Assembly (NCBI RefSeq): GCF_023715505.1
Contig: NZ_JAMBOH010000012.1
Span: forward strand, 62,001 to 126,000
Direction: 5' to 3'
Length of the DNA: 64,000 bases
DNA from: Neobacillus cucumis
GTDB taxonomy: Bacteria; Bacillota; Bacilli; Bacillales_B; DSM-18226
The first letter of the stretch is position 1. Every line of letters starts with the position of its first letter. The position numbers were made by a program, and so were the translations under genes. Of this stretch, positions 52,793-61,667 are shown piece after piece. A model generated the notes under the pieces. The model made no database searches. It saw nothing but the letters and a program-made list of their open reading frames with translations, and was not told the DNA's origin.

Positions 52793-52805
52793 GAAACCGT
52801 AAACA
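52792..52805 (+). promoter_or_regulatory. Candidate CcpA cre site
   Basis: TGAAACCGTAAACA matches the cre consensus TGWAANCGNTNWCA with one mismatch, at the expected transcription start of treP. Confidence 0.5.
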
Positions 52806-52808
52806 AAA

Positions 52809-52822
52809 CTTGTATATACAAG
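52809..52822. promoter_or_regulatory. TreR operator 2
   Basis: CTTGTATATACAAG, a perfect palindrome, matching the TTGTATATACAA operator of B. subtilis TreR. Confidence 0.75.
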
Positions 52823-52923
52823 CAACGATGGATTTTGAAATCGTACTCATTGCCTGATTTATATGGGTTTAATCTTAATAGAAAGAAAATGGTCATTAAA
52901 CCATTCATTAGGGGGAAAGACAC

Positions 52924-54348
52924 ATGACGAAGTATACAGATCCTTCGAAAGAACTACTGCAACACATCGGCGGTAAAGAAAATATTGCAGCCGTAACCCA
53001 CTGTGTTACCAGAATGCGTTTTGTTTTAAACGATCCTAGTAAAGCAAACGTCAAAGAAATTGAATCCATCAAGCTTGTTAAAGGTACATTTACCCAAGCT
53101 GGACAATTCCAGGTTATCATCGGGAACGAGGTACCCAGCTTTTATAATGAATTTGTAAAAATTGCTGGCGTTGACGGCACTTCGAAAGAAGAAGCAAAAA
53201 TAGCAGCCAAGCAAAATCAGAACTGGATCCAGCGGATGATGGGACATCTTGCTGAAATTTTCACTCCATTAATTCCTGCCTTAGTAGTCGGTGGTTTAAT
53301 CCTTGGTTTCCGAAATATTATCGGTGACATTAAACTAGTTGATAACGGAACAAAGACCATTATTGAAGTATCTCAGTTCTGGGCAGGTGTTCACTCGTTC
53401 CTGTGGTTGATTGGCGAAGCTATATTCCATTTCCTTCCAGTCGGAATCACCTGGTCGGTTGCTAAGAAAATGGGCGCGTCTCAAATTCTTGGTATTGTTC
53501 TTGGTATTACCCTAGTATCACCGCAATTATTAAATGCTTACGCGGTTGCAGGTGCTAAGGAAATTCCAACTTGGGATTTTGGTTTTGCAAAAATTGAAAT
53601 GATTGGTTATCAAGCACAAGTTATTCCTGCTATTTTAGCTGGATTAGTATTAGGATTCTTTGAAACAAGATTACGTAAAATCGTGCCAAACTCAGTCTCT
53701 ATGATTGTTGTACCGTTCTTTGCCTTAGTTCCAACTGTATTAATTGCACACACAATCTTAGGTCCTATCGGCTGGAAAATTGGCGCTGGTATCTCTCACG
53801 TTGTTTATTCTAGCTTAACTTCATCATTTGGCTGGATGTTTGCGGCAGTATTTGGATTCGCTTACGCTCCACTTGTTATCACTGGTTTACACCATATGAC
53901 AAACGCGATTGACCTTCAATTAGTAAGCCAGTTTGGCGGCACAAATCTATGGCCTATGATCGCTTTATCAAATATCGCTCAAGGTTCAGCCGTTCTTGCG
54001 ATGATCTTTATCAACCGTAAAAACGAAGAAGAAAAGCAAGTTTCAATTCCAGCAACAATCTCTTGTTATCTAGGTGTAACAGAGCCTGCGATGTTTGGTA
54101 TTAACTTAAAATATGGCTTCCCATTCTTAGCTGCGATGATTGGTTCGATGATTGCAGGTGTTGTTTCCGTTGCAAGTGGTGTAATGGCTAACTCCATCGG
54201 TGTCGGAGGTCTTCCTGGTATTCTTTCTATCCAGGCAAAACATATGGCAATGTTTGCGGTATGTATGGTGATTGCGATTGTAGTTCCATTCATCTTAACT
54301 ACAATTTTCTCAAAAACAGGCTTGAATAAGACTAGATTAAGCAAATAA
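52924..54348 (+). CDS. treP: PTS trehalose transporter EIIBC
   Basis: 474 aa, AGGGGGAAAG before the ATG. EIIB domain (~1-85): phosphorylation Cys in AVTHCVTRMRFVL. EIIC membrane domain (~105-470): GLILGFRNIIGDIKLVDNGT, GITWSVAKKMGASQILGIVLG and the substrate-site GVTEPAMFGINLKYGFPF. No EIIA domain, so it depends on a glucose-type EIIA from elsewhere. It imports trehalose as trehalose-6-phosphate. First gene of treP-treC-treR. Confidence 0.94.
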   Translation: MTKYTDPSKELLQHIGGKENIAAVTHCVTRMRFVLNDPSKANVKEIESIKLVKGTFTQAGQFQVIIGNEVPSFYNEFVKIAGVDGTSKEEAKIAAKQNQNWIQRMMGHLAEIFTPLIPALVVGGLILGFRNIIGDIKLVDNGTKTIIEVSQFWAGVHSFLWLIGEAIFHFLPVGITWSVAKKMGASQILGIVLGITLVSPQLLNAYAVAGAKEIPTWDFGFAKIEMIGYQAQVIPAILAGLVLGFFETRLRKIVPNSVSMIVVPFFALVPTVLIAHTILGPIGWKIGAGISHVVYSSLTSSFGWMFAAVFGFAYAPLVITGLHHMTNAIDLQLVSQFGGTNLWPMIALSNIAQGSAVLAMIFINRKNEEEKQVSIPATISCYLGVTEPAMFGINLKYGFPFLAAMIGSMIAGVVSVASGVMANSIGVGGLPGILSIQAKHMAMFAVCMVIAIVVPFILTTIFSKTGLNKTRLSK

Positions 54349-54363
54349 TTAGCACTCCATCTA

Positions 54364-54388
54364 GGAGGGAGACCATCTCCCTCCTTTT
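54364..54388 (+). terminator. Hairpin between treP and treC
   Basis: GGAGGGAG (54364-54371) pairs with CTCCCTCC (54377-54384), then TTTT. It may lower expression of treC-treR or protect the treP mRNA end. Confidence 0.65.
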
Positions 54389-54428
54389 CGATATTAGATT
54401 AATCAATAAATTAGGTAGGTGTATGTTC

Positions 54429-56096
54429 ATGTCAACAGCATGGTGGAAAAAAGCGGTCGTTTATCAAATCTATCCAAAAAGCTTTAATGATACAACAGGA
54501 AACGGTACTGGAGATATCCAGGGAATTATCAATAAATTAGATTATTTAAAAAAACTAGGTGTGGATGTACTGTGGCTGACACCAATTTACAAGTCTCCGC
54601 AGCGTGATAATGGTTATGATATCAGTGATTACTACTCCATTCATGAAGAATACGGTACGATGGAAGATTTTGATTTACTCCTTGAGGAAGCCCATAAACG
54701 TGATATCAAAATCATTATGGACATTGTCATAAATCATACATCGACGGAGCATGAATGGTTTAAACAAGCCAAGTCTTCAAAAGATAATCCGTACAGAGAC
54801 TTCTATATCTGGAAAGATGGCAAAAACGGCGAACCCCCTACCAACTGGGAATCCAAATTTGGCGGATCTGCGTGGGAATATGATGAGACAACCGAACAAT
54901 ACTACCTTCATTTGTTCGATGTCACTCAAGCGGACTTAAACTGGGAAAATGAAAAATTACGTTCAGCCCTATATGAGATGATGCACTTTTGGTTAAAGAA
55001 AGGCGTTGACGGCTTCCGTTTGGATGTCATCAATTTAATTTCTAAAGATCAGCACTTCCCTCAAGATGACAGCGATGGACGAAAATTTTATACAGATGGT
55101 CCAAGAATCCATGAGTTTTTACATGAAATAAATCAACAAGTGTTTTCAAAATACGATATTATGACCGTTGGCGAAATGTCCTCGACTTCGATTGATAATT
55201 GTATTCGTTATACGAACCCAGACCAGGAAGAATTAAATATGACCTTTAGTTTCCATCACCTAAAAGTCGATTACCCAAATGGCGACAAATGGACAAAAGC
55301 AGATTTTGATTTTCAAGCTTTGAAAGATATCCTATCCAACTGGCAAATTGAAATGAATGAAGGCGGCGGATGGAATGCCCTCTTCTGGTGTAACCATGAC
55401 CAGCCCCGTGTTGTATCGCGGTTTGGAGATGACAAGGAGTATCACAACGAATCTGCAAAGATGCTGGCTACAACCCTTCACATGATGCAGGGCACGCCAT
55501 ATATTTATCAAGGCGAAGAATTTGGGATGACCAATCCAAACTTCAATGCAATTGATGAATATCGTGATGTCGAGTCATTAAATATGTTTCAAATTTTGAA
55601 AAATAGAGGCTTTGAAGAACAAGAAATCCTAGATATCCTAAAGCAAAAATCGCGTGATAATTCCAGAACTCCGGTTCAATGGAATGATAGTGAGAATGCT
55701 GGGTTTACCACTGGTACACCATGGATTAACACTGCGGCAAATTATAAGGAGATCAATGCTGAGAAGGCAGTCGAGGAATCGAATTCCATCTTCTATCACT
55801 ATCAAAAGCTGATTAAATTACGCAAAGATTTTGATGTCATTACAGATGGAGATTTCGAATTAATTTTAGAGCAAGACCCAGAAATCTTTGCTTTTATTAG
55901 AAACAGCGGATCCGAAAAATTACTGGTTATTAATAATTTTTATGGCAGAGAACAGAGATTGACCCTCCCTTCTCAATTAAGTCTTGATGACAATCATTGT
56001 GAAATGTTAATCTCTAACTATAAGGACTCTCCTGCACAGCCTAACAGGGAAATAGTGCTGCGTCCTTACGAGTCTATCGTTTACCACCTGAAATAA
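54429..56096 (+). CDS. treA: Trehalose-6-phosphate hydrolase (phospho-alpha-(1,1)-glucosidase)
   Basis: 555 aa from the ATG at 54429 (AGGTAGG 9 nt upstream); the ATG at 54423 is too close to that site. GH13 motifs: DIVINHTSTEHEWF (region I), GFRLDVINLISKD with nucleophile Asp (region II), MTVGEMSST with acid Glu (region III) and FWCNHDQPRVVSRFGDD (region IV). It splits trehalose-6-P into glucose and glucose-6-P in the cytosol. Also called treC in other species. Confidence 0.94.
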   Translation: MSTAWWKKAVVYQIYPKSFNDTTGNGTGDIQGIINKLDYLKKLGVDVLWLTPIYKSPQRDNGYDISDYYSIHEEYGTMEDFDLLLEEAHKRDIKIIMDIVINHTSTEHEWFKQAKSSKDNPYRDFYIWKDGKNGEPPTNWESKFGGSAWEYDETTEQYYLHLFDVTQADLNWENEKLRSALYEMMHFWLKKGVDGFRLDVINLISKDQHFPQDDSDGRKFYTDGPRIHEFLHEINQQVFSKYDIMTVGEMSSTSIDNCIRYTNPDQEELNMTFSFHHLKVDYPNGDKWTKADFDFQALKDILSNWQIEMNEGGGWNALFWCNHDQPRVVSRFGDDKEYHNESAKMLATTLHMMQGTPYIYQGEEFGMTNPNFNAIDEYRDVESLNMFQILKNRGFEEQEILDILKQKSRDNSRTPVQWNDSENAGFTTGTPWINTAANYKEINAEKAVEESNSIFYHYQKLIKLRKDFDVITDGDFELILEQDPEIFAFIRNSGSEKLLVINNFYGREQRLTLPSQLSLDDNHCEMLISNYKDSPAQPNREIVLRPYESIVYHLK

Positions 56097-56113
56097 TGAT
56101 CGGAGATGTCGTA

Positions 56114-56821
56114 ATGACAAACAAGTACTTAACCATCTATAATAGCATTGTTGAGCAAATCAAAAATGGGGAACTAGCTCCTCAAACACTGCTTCCCTCT
56201 GAAAACGAGTTAAAAGACCAATACGACACCTCAAGGGAAACAATCAGAAAAGCATTAAACTTGCTCTCACAAAATGGCTATATACAAAAGGTTAGAGGAA
56301 AAGGTTCCATTGTTATCGACATCAGTAAATTTGATTTTCCCGTCAGCGGATTGGTAAGCTTTAAGGAACTCGCCAGTAAAATGGGCAGGAAACCAAATAC
56401 CATTGTGAATGAGTTAGAATTAATTAAGCCCGATGGCTTCATCCGTCAGCAGCTGCAGTTGGGAAGCAAAGACCTTGTTTGGAAGGTAGTCCGGACGAGG
56501 GAAATGGGCGGAGAAAAAATTATTTTAGATAAAGATTATTTAATCGAGAGCTTCGTCCCTTCCTTAACGGAAGAAATTTGTGCTGATTCCATTTATGAGT
56601 ACATTGAAAACCAATTGAATTTGACAATCAGCTTTGCAAAAAAGGAAATAGTCGTAGTGGAACCAACCCCTGAAGACCGTTTACTGCTCGATCTCGAAGG
56701 TTTTTATAATGTGGTTGTAATCAAGAACTATGTTTATTTAGATGATGCCACACTGTTTCAGTATACAGAATCAAGGCACCGTCCCGATAAATTCCGTTTT
56801 GTTGATTTTGCAAGAAGATAA
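56114..56821 (+). CDS. treR: Trehalose operon repressor TreR (GntR/HutC type)
   Basis: 235 aa from the ATG at 56114, with GGAG 8 nt upstream; an ATG at 56096 overlaps the treA stop and lacks a site. The N-terminal winged helix is YNSIVEQIKNGELAPQTLLPSE and SRETIRKALNLLSQNGYIQK. The UTRA effector domain (~95-235) would bind trehalose-6-phosphate. It represses the operon through the CTTGTATATACAAG palindromes upstream of treP, so the circuit is complete here. Confidence 0.93.
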   Translation: MTNKYLTIYNSIVEQIKNGELAPQTLLPSENELKDQYDTSRETIRKALNLLSQNGYIQKVRGKGSIVIDISKFDFPVSGLVSFKELASKMGRKPNTIVNELELIKPDGFIRQQLQLGSKDLVWKVVRTREMGGEKIILDKDYLIESFVPSLTEEICADSIYEYIENQLNLTISFAKKEIVVVEPTPEDRLLLDLEGFYNVVVIKNYVYLDDATLFQYTESRHRPDKFRFVDFARR

Positions 56822-56829
56822 TTACGTTA

Positions 56830-56861
56830 GGAGACCTTTCGAATAAGAGGTCTCCTTTATT
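56830..56861 (+). terminator. Terminator of the tre operon
   Basis: GGAGACCT (56830-56837) pairs with AGGTCTCC (56848-56855), then TTTATT. Confidence 0.85.
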
Positions 56862-57004
56862 GGAGTTCTCCCTTTTTTACATATTAAGAACCCAAAGTTG
56901 AACTATGAATGGACAGAATGAATAATTCTTCGTACTAGTTAACTTTTGTAATCCTATCTTGCTATTGCTACAATAAATGTAATAAAAACTTGAGGTGAAA
57001 AATA

Positions 57005-57682
57005 ATGTGCGGCCGTTTCACATTAACAGCAACGATTGAAGAGATCATCGATCGTTTTGATATCCAATCCTTCCTTAACGAGGAGTTGTTTGCTCCAAGT
57101 TATAATATTGCCCCCTCCCAGTTAGTTCTGGCTGTCATCAATGATGGATCGTCAAACCGGATGGGCTTTTTAAAATGGGGCCTTATCCCTCCTTGGGCGA
57201 ATGATCCTTCGATTGGCAATAAAATGATTAATGCTAGAGCGGAAACGCTTACCGAGAAACCGAGTTTCCGTAATGCTTTTAAGAAAAAACGCTGTTTAGT
57301 GATCGCGGACAGTTTTTATGAATGGAAACGGCATAGTGATAAAACGAAGACACCAATGCGGATTACATTAAAGTCCAATGAATTATTTGCCATGGCTGGG
57401 CTCTGGGAAGGTTATATGGCACCTGACGGAAAAGTACTCTATTCCTGTTCTGTCATTACAACGGGGCCCAATGGATTAATGAAAGACATTCATGATCGGA
57501 TGCCGGTCATTTTAAATCGGCAAGATGAACCTACCTGGCTCAACCCAGACATTACCGATCCAAATAGCTTGAAACCTCTGCTGATTCCATTCGATGAAAA
57601 TTTAATGGACACATATGAGGTTTCGTCCTTAGTGAATTCGCCTAAGAATAACTCAATTGAGCTTATCCAAAAAATTTGTTAA
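57005..57682 (+). CDS. SRAP family abasic-site DNA-binding protein (YedK/HMCES-like)
   Basis: 225 aa. Cys2 of MCGRFTLTA is the residue that crosslinks abasic sites after Met removal. Other active-site parts are YNIAPSQ, MINARAETLTEKPSFRNAF (Asn and Glu), DSFYEWKR and the His of MKDIHDRMPVIL. The protein shields abasic sites in single-stranded DNA. TTGAGGTG precedes the ATG. It matches YoqW/YoaM-like B. subtilis proteins. Confidence 0.92.
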   Translation: MCGRFTLTATIEEIIDRFDIQSFLNEELFAPSYNIAPSQLVLAVINDGSSNRMGFLKWGLIPPWANDPSIGNKMINARAETLTEKPSFRNAFKKKRCLVIADSFYEWKRHSDKTKTPMRITLKSNELFAMAGLWEGYMAPDGKVLYSCSVITTGPNGLMKDIHDRMPVILNRQDEPTWLNPDITDPNSLKPLLIPFDENLMDTYEVSSLVNSPKNNSIELIQKIC

Positions 57683-57901
57683 GACCTATTTTTTGAAAAT
57701 TTTTTTAAAATGGACATGTTCACTACATGCACGTACAAGCACCAACATATGATGTACTAACCCATAAAAGTTTTCCTTCTTTCGAAAGTGGCAGACCCAC
57801 TTTCTTTTTTTTTTGATTTAACGGGAATGTTCTTATACCTCCCTTATTCGAATATATTTAAAGATACAGTAATGGGTTTCCTTAGGGAAGGAGGAACAGT
57901 C

Positions 57902-58135
57902 GTGTTTTTTATCCCGACAAATGTCAATATCACAAACGTGAAGATTAATAGTCCGGATCACACAAGTGCCGTTAATTTAGGTCCGACTTTTCTCAAAGGG
58001 ATCAATGTCTATGGAAAAAAAACGCAAGGATTCGGTCAGCAATTAGCCGATGATACCCTTACCGTTGTTCCAATCCATATTGTTTGGGATGATGATGTAG
58101 TAGATTCACCTAATATCAAACAGAACTTTCTATAA
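57902..58135 (+). CDS. Small GerPA/GerPF-like spore protein 1
   Basis: 77 aa from the GTG at 57902, with GGAAGGAGG 7 nt upstream; the longer frame from 57788 has no site. Pattern: VNITNVKINSPDHTSAVNLG, then GFGQQLADDTLTVVPIHIVW and DDDVVDSPNIKQNF. It shares length and layout with the next two genes and the gross plan of the gerPA/gerPF family (beta-rich, Asn/Gly, D-x-D-x-x-D near the end). A spore location is inferred, not shown. Confidence 0.6.
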   Translation: MFFIPTNVNITNVKINSPDHTSAVNLGPTFLKGINVYGKKTQGFGQQLADDTLTVVPIHIVWDDDVVDSPNIKQNFL

Positions 58136-58262
58136 TCTTATAAGTTATAGACTTTGTTAAAGATTATTTTTGATTTTAAGCATGTTGATGGATACGCCTG
58201 AAACGGAAATCAACACTCATGTTTAACACAGCTGGTTATAAAAATTTCTAGGAGGGATACAC

Positions 58263-58496
58263 GTGAATATTGCCCCTATGGCCATCAATTTTTTAGGCTT
58301 TAAAGTGAATACAGTCGATAATACCTCATTTATTAACCTTGGCCCCAATCAATTCATAGACCAGTTTATGTCTTATAAAAGAAACCAAGGGGTTGGCGAA
58401 CAAAATGGTGATTTGTCACCTGTGAACATTCCAATATCATATGTCGTGGATCCTGATTTAACGGACAGCAATACTACGAAAAACAGTGTTGTGTAA
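58263..58496 (+). CDS. Small GerPA/GerPF-like spore protein 2
   Basis: 77 aa, GTG start with TAGGAGGG upstream. NFLGFKVNTVDNTSFINLGP, SYKRNQGVGEQNGDLSPVNI, then DPDLTDSNTTKNSVV, which is close to the DPDLTDQ-type end of GerPF. It shares about half its residues with paralogue 3, 15 nt downstream, and fewer with paralogue 1, so it is a tandem duplication. Confidence 0.62.
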   Translation: MNIAPMAINFLGFKVNTVDNTSFINLGPNQFIDQFMSYKRNQGVGEQNGDLSPVNIPISYVVDPDLTDSNTTKNSVV

Positions 58497-58511
58497 AAAG
58501 GAGGGATACCG

Positions 58512-58745
58512 TTGATTTTTGCACCAATGAGCGTCAATCTAGGTGACTTGAAAGTCAATGTATTGGACCATGGCTCCATCTTAAACATGGGACCGAACCA
58601 AATGACAGATGTGTTTATTTCCTACAAACGGAATCAAGGATATGGTGAGCAAAATGGTGATATTGCCCCGATGCTAATTCCGATCTCCTTTTTACTGGAT
58701 AATGATGTAAGTGACAGCCCAACGGTGAAGAATAGTATTATTTAA
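58512..58745 (+). CDS. Small GerPA/GerPF-like spore protein 3
   Basis: 77 aa, TTG start with AAAGGAGGG 6 nt upstream. NLGDLKVNVLDHGSILNMGP, SYKRNQGYGEQNGDIAPMLI, then DNDVSDSPTVKNSII. The conserved SYKRNQGxGEQNGD block is identical to paralogue 2. It ends the small operon at the terminator at 58763. Confidence 0.62.
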   Translation: MIFAPMSVNLGDLKVNVLDHGSILNMGPNQMTDVFISYKRNQGYGEQNGDIAPMLIPISFLLDNDVSDSPTVKNSII

Positions 58746-58762
58746 TAATAACTCGGCCCATT

Positions 58763-58791
58763 CCCTTTTCCTAACCGGAAGGGGGTTTTTT
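58763..58791 (+). terminator. Terminator of the GerP-like trio
   Basis: CCCTTTTCC (from 58763) pairs with GGAAGGGGG (58778-58785), with a G-T and slippage at the base, then TTTTTT. Confidence 0.75.
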
Positions 58792-58803
58792 CTATGCATC
58801 CAC

Positions 58804-59241
58804 TTAAATGGAATAATAATAGAAATAATTTACTTCTTTTTTAAAGCCTATTTTTTCATAGAGTCTTTGGGCGTTGTAGTTATCGTTAGCAGTTTCTAAA
58901 AAGAGCCCCTTTGCTCCTGTCTCTTTTGCAAATTCAATCGCTTTTTTTAATAGGTTCTCACCAACGCCCTTTCCGCGTGCTTCTTTTTTTACATATAAAT
59001 CATTTAAAATCCATGAACGCTTCATGCTTACACTTGAAAACGATGGATATAGTTGAACAAACCCCAACGGTTTTTCTCCATCCAATGCAATAAAGGCAAA
59101 TGATTCATTCTTGCTGATTCTTTCTTTTAAAAATTGTTTTGCCCCCTCTAAATCTGATTCTTGCTTGTAAAACGTCCTGTATAAATCAAATAACTCTGTT
59201 AATGGATCAAGTTCAGTTAAGCTGGCTTTTTGGATAAACAT
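58804..59241 (-). CDS. GNAT family N-acetyltransferase
   Basis: 145 aa, AAGGAGG before the ATG. Acetyl-CoA site LNDLYVKKEARGKGVGENLL (RGKGVG) and C-terminal NAQRLYEKIGFKKEVNYFYY. Typical single-domain acetyltransferase; substrate unknown. Monocistronic. Confidence 0.85.
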   Translation of the reverse strand: MFIQKASLTELDPLTELFDLYRTFYKQESDLEGAKQFLKERISKNESFAFIALDGEKPLGFVQLYPSFSSVSMKRSWILNDLYVKKEARGKGVGENLLKKAIEFAKETGAKGLFLETANDNYNAQRLYEKIGFKKEVNYFYYYSI

Positions 59242-59379
59242 ATTGGTCCTCCTTGTGTTATCTCTAAAATAATTATAGCAATTTTTCCCACCTAGTAGAT
59301 TTTTATTTTAGCAGGAAGGATTATGCCATGTAAATGAAGAATATTTTTTTGAAAGCCATCTTTGTGAGGTGTTACAGTT

Positions 59380-59988
59380 GTGGGAATTAAACAGTACAAT
59401 CTAAGAGAATCAAAGTTTCTTGAGAAGGTAATACCATATGATGACCGACTTGCACCTCTATTCATTCGCAATACCTTGTATTCGCTTATTCCTGAGGAGA
59501 CAAAGCACATTTATGTAGTGGGGATCGGTTCAAATTTAATAAGTGGTGACAGCCTTGGTCCCTTTGTTGGAACATTGCTCCGAAACACTTTTCCTGATCA
59601 TTTAACGGTATTAGGAAACCTGGAGTGCCCAATGGATGCAACCACCATCATTCCGGAAATGTCACGTCACTCCTTTCCAAAAAACAGTTTTGTCATTTCG
59701 ATTGATAGTGTGCTTGGATCGATAGATTTTGTTAACTCAATTGTTTTACGCCGTGGTCCATTGCAGCCTGGCTTAGGTCTTGGACAAAACCTGCCTCCCA
59801 TTGGAGACTGTAGTGTCATGGGTGTTGTTCTCACTAATGACGCAGTCCTTGGAAGCGGTTTATTATATACCAATCTGCATCTTATTTACACGATGGCTAC
59901 TAATATTGCAAAAGGGATTTCACTGGCAGTTAGGCAATTCTTTCATTATCCTTCTGACCAACCATTGTTGCTTGTTAACGGCTGTTAA
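59380..59988 (+). CDS. yyaC: YyaC family sporulation protein (DUF1256)
   Basis: 202 aa, GTG start with GAGGTG 8 nt upstream. GIGSNLISGDSLGPFVGTLL (two Asp/Gly-rich turns), FVISIDSVLGS, and GLGLGQNLPPIGDCSVMGVV resemble the hydrogenase-maturation-protease/Gpr-type fold. In B. subtilis yyaC is forespore-expressed (sigma-F); it is annotated as a spore protease, with little direct evidence. Length matches the family (~205 aa). Confidence 0.87.
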   Translation: MGIKQYNLRESKFLEKVIPYDDRLAPLFIRNTLYSLIPEETKHIYVVGIGSNLISGDSLGPFVGTLLRNTFPDHLTVLGNLECPMDATTIIPEMSRHSFPKNSFVISIDSVLGSIDFVNSIVLRRGPLQPGLGLGQNLPPIGDCSVMGVVLTNDAVLGSGLLYTNLHLIYTMATNIAKGISLAVRQFFHYPSDQPLLLVNGC

Positions 59989-60086
59989 TGCCATTAGGGG
60001 ATTTGCCATTTAGTGAAAAGTTTGGCTGGGTTCATGATTAGCTTAGTGTTTCTTGGCAGCTTAACTTGCCTAAAGGTCCCTAATAC

Positions 60087-60120
60087 AAAAAAAGCCTTGA
60101 ATGATTCCAAGGCTTTTTTT
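60087..60120 (+). terminator. Terminator after yyaC
   Basis: AAAGCCTTG (60091-60099) pairs with CAAGGCTTT (60108-60116), flanked by A and T runs. Confidence 0.85.
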
Positions 60121-60243
60121 GTTTATTAGAGAATTATTAACTTTGTATGATGTGATTTATTCCATTTTCTGGTTTAAAATACTACATTAATACGATTATA
60201 TACTTTTGTGTTTTGAGTTGTCATTTTATAATAAAGGCAGAAA

Positions 60244-60822
60244 TTACATTCCACCCATTCCGCTGTGTCCATCATGTCCTGGGTATCCACCCATTCCTCC
60301 ATGTCCATCATGTCCTGGGAATCCACCCATTCCTCCATGTCCATCATGTCCTGGGAATCCACCCATTCCGCTGTGTCCACCATGCCCTGGGAATCCACCC
60401 ATTCCTCCATGTCCATCATGTCCTGGGAATCCACCCATTCCACTGTGTCCACTATGTCCTGGGTATCCACCCATTCCCCAATGTCCGCCATGTCCTGGGT
60501 ATCCTCCACCCCAGCCGCCATGCCAGCCATGTCCTGGGTATCCTCCAAAACCACCCATGCCTGGATAGCCTGTTCCCATTCCACCAAAGCCGCCCATGCC
60601 TGGGTACCCTGTTCCCATACCGCCAAAACCACCCATGCCCGGATAGCCTGTTCCCATTCCACCAAAGCCGCCCGTGCCTGGGTACCCTGTTCCCATACCG
60701 CCAAAGCCGCCCATGCCTGGGTATCCTGTTCCCATACCGCCAAAACCGCCCATGCCTGGGAATCCTCCCATACTCATGCTGCCATAACCATCCATTCCTG
60801 GATATCCACCTGTTCCCATCAT
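60244..60822 (-). CDS. Gly/Met/His-rich repeat protein, probable spore or envelope structural protein
   Basis: About 193 aa from the ATG at 60822 (AAAGGAG 11 nt upstream); an ATG at 60831 is only 2 nt from that site. Two repeat blocks: YPGMGGFGGMGTG units (about five, residues ~30-105) and FPGHDGHGGMGG units (about eight, ~105-192). No Cys, no signal peptide. His- and Met-rich repeats could bind metals. A CATATTCTA sequence at ~60845-60853 on the minus strand equals a sigma-K -10, but no matching -35 is seen. No family recognised. Confidence 0.65.
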   Translation of the reverse strand: MMGTGGYPGMDGYGSMSMGGFPGMGGFGGMGTGYPGMGGFGGMGTGYPGTGGFGGMGTGYPGMGGFGGMGTGYPGMGGFGGMGTGYPGMGGFGGYPGHGWHGGWGGGYPGHGGHWGMGGYPGHSGHSGMGGFPGHDGHGGMGGFPGHGGHSGMGGFPGHDGHGGMGGFPGHDGHGGMGGYPGHDGHSGMGGM

Positions 60823-60992
60823 TTCGAGCATCTCTCCTTTATTTAGGTTACAGTCTAGAATATGTTTAAACAATTAAAAGGCATAGGCAGATGTCTTGGT
60901 TTTCTTAAACTAGTTGTCAAAAGGTCACTGTCAAATTAATTCATCTCTAATGCCAGTACCCTTTATTCAATTCAGTACGATACCGTCTAAGC

Positions 60993-61021
60993 TAAAAAGA
61001 AAAGAGCACAGAATGTGCTCT
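60993..61021 (-). terminator. Terminator of the SET-domain gene
   Basis: AGAGCACA (61003-61010) pairs with TGTGCTCT (61014-61021), followed on the minus strand by TTTCTTTTT. Confidence 0.85.
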
Positions 61022-61042
61022 CTTCCTCGCTCTAATTTTGAA

Positions 61043-61447
61043 TTATGAATGATCTTTCGCCTCACTGGGCTTATCTTTATCAAACCATAGTGGTTCATTA
61101 TCATCCACATCGCCATTATAATTGATTAAGATCTCTTCCCCTGCTTTAATATCCTTATATGCAAAGAAATCAAAGGTGTGATTTGGAAAGTTTATTTCAT
61201 ATGTTGCATTGGGCTGATAGGAATGGTTAAACAACATACCATAGCCCAAAAGAATGGCGGTGTGATTTATACCATATTCAAATGCATAATCTGCCAATAA
61301 CGTTTTTTCGATATGAATGTGTTCCTCATTAGGATAAGGAAGTACAGGTGCTTGATGTATCAGCTCTCCTTTTGCAATATCACAAGTCGCAAATACCCCT
61401 CTGTTCAATTCTCCATCACTTAGCTTTGATGTTTTTACCTCTATCAT
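61043..61447 (-). CDS. SET domain protein
   Basis: 134 aa from the ATG at 61447 (AGGTG 6 nt upstream). GRGVFAxxDI-type opening appears as NRGVFATCDIAKGELIHQAP. The pseudoknot motifs are GYGMLFNHSYQPNATYEI (NHSxxPN) and FFAYKDIKAGEEILINYN (GEEIxxxY). This is the SET lysine-methyltransferase core without pre- or post-SET regions. Bacterial targets are unknown; it is a small cytosolic protein. Confidence 0.85.
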   Translation of the reverse strand: MIEVKTSKLSDGELNRGVFATCDIAKGELIHQAPVLPYPNEEHIHIEKTLLADYAFEYGINHTAILLGYGMLFNHSYQPNATYEINFPNHTFDFFAYKDIKAGEEILINYNGDVDDNEPLWFDKDKPSEAKDHS

Positions 61448-61667
61448 ATTAATCACCTATTTGCTCTTTCTTAAAAAAGATTTATCATTATTAAGCTTGC
61501 CAGACTAGTGACAAGAAAGCAAATACTTTTTATACCATTTTGGTGCCTGTCACCATTTAGTAGGTTTCTAAAGTGTTAACTTTGTTTTTAAGTCTGCCTT
61601 TGTATGGTCATATTCTTGACTTCCCCAACATATTATAGAATATACGTTCGTATAGGAGGATGGCAGC

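Noticed and set aside
52626..52850. 74-aa minus-strand ORF in the treP upstream region
   Set aside because: It overlaps the tre operators and promoter and lacks a start signal.
57788..57901. N-terminal extension of the first GerP-like protein
   Set aside because: The GTG at 57902 has GGAAGGAGG and gives the same 77-aa length as both paralogues.
60174..60869. Several long ORFs on both strands over the Gly/Met/His repeat gene
   Set aside because: Repeat-driven shadows without ribosome sites.
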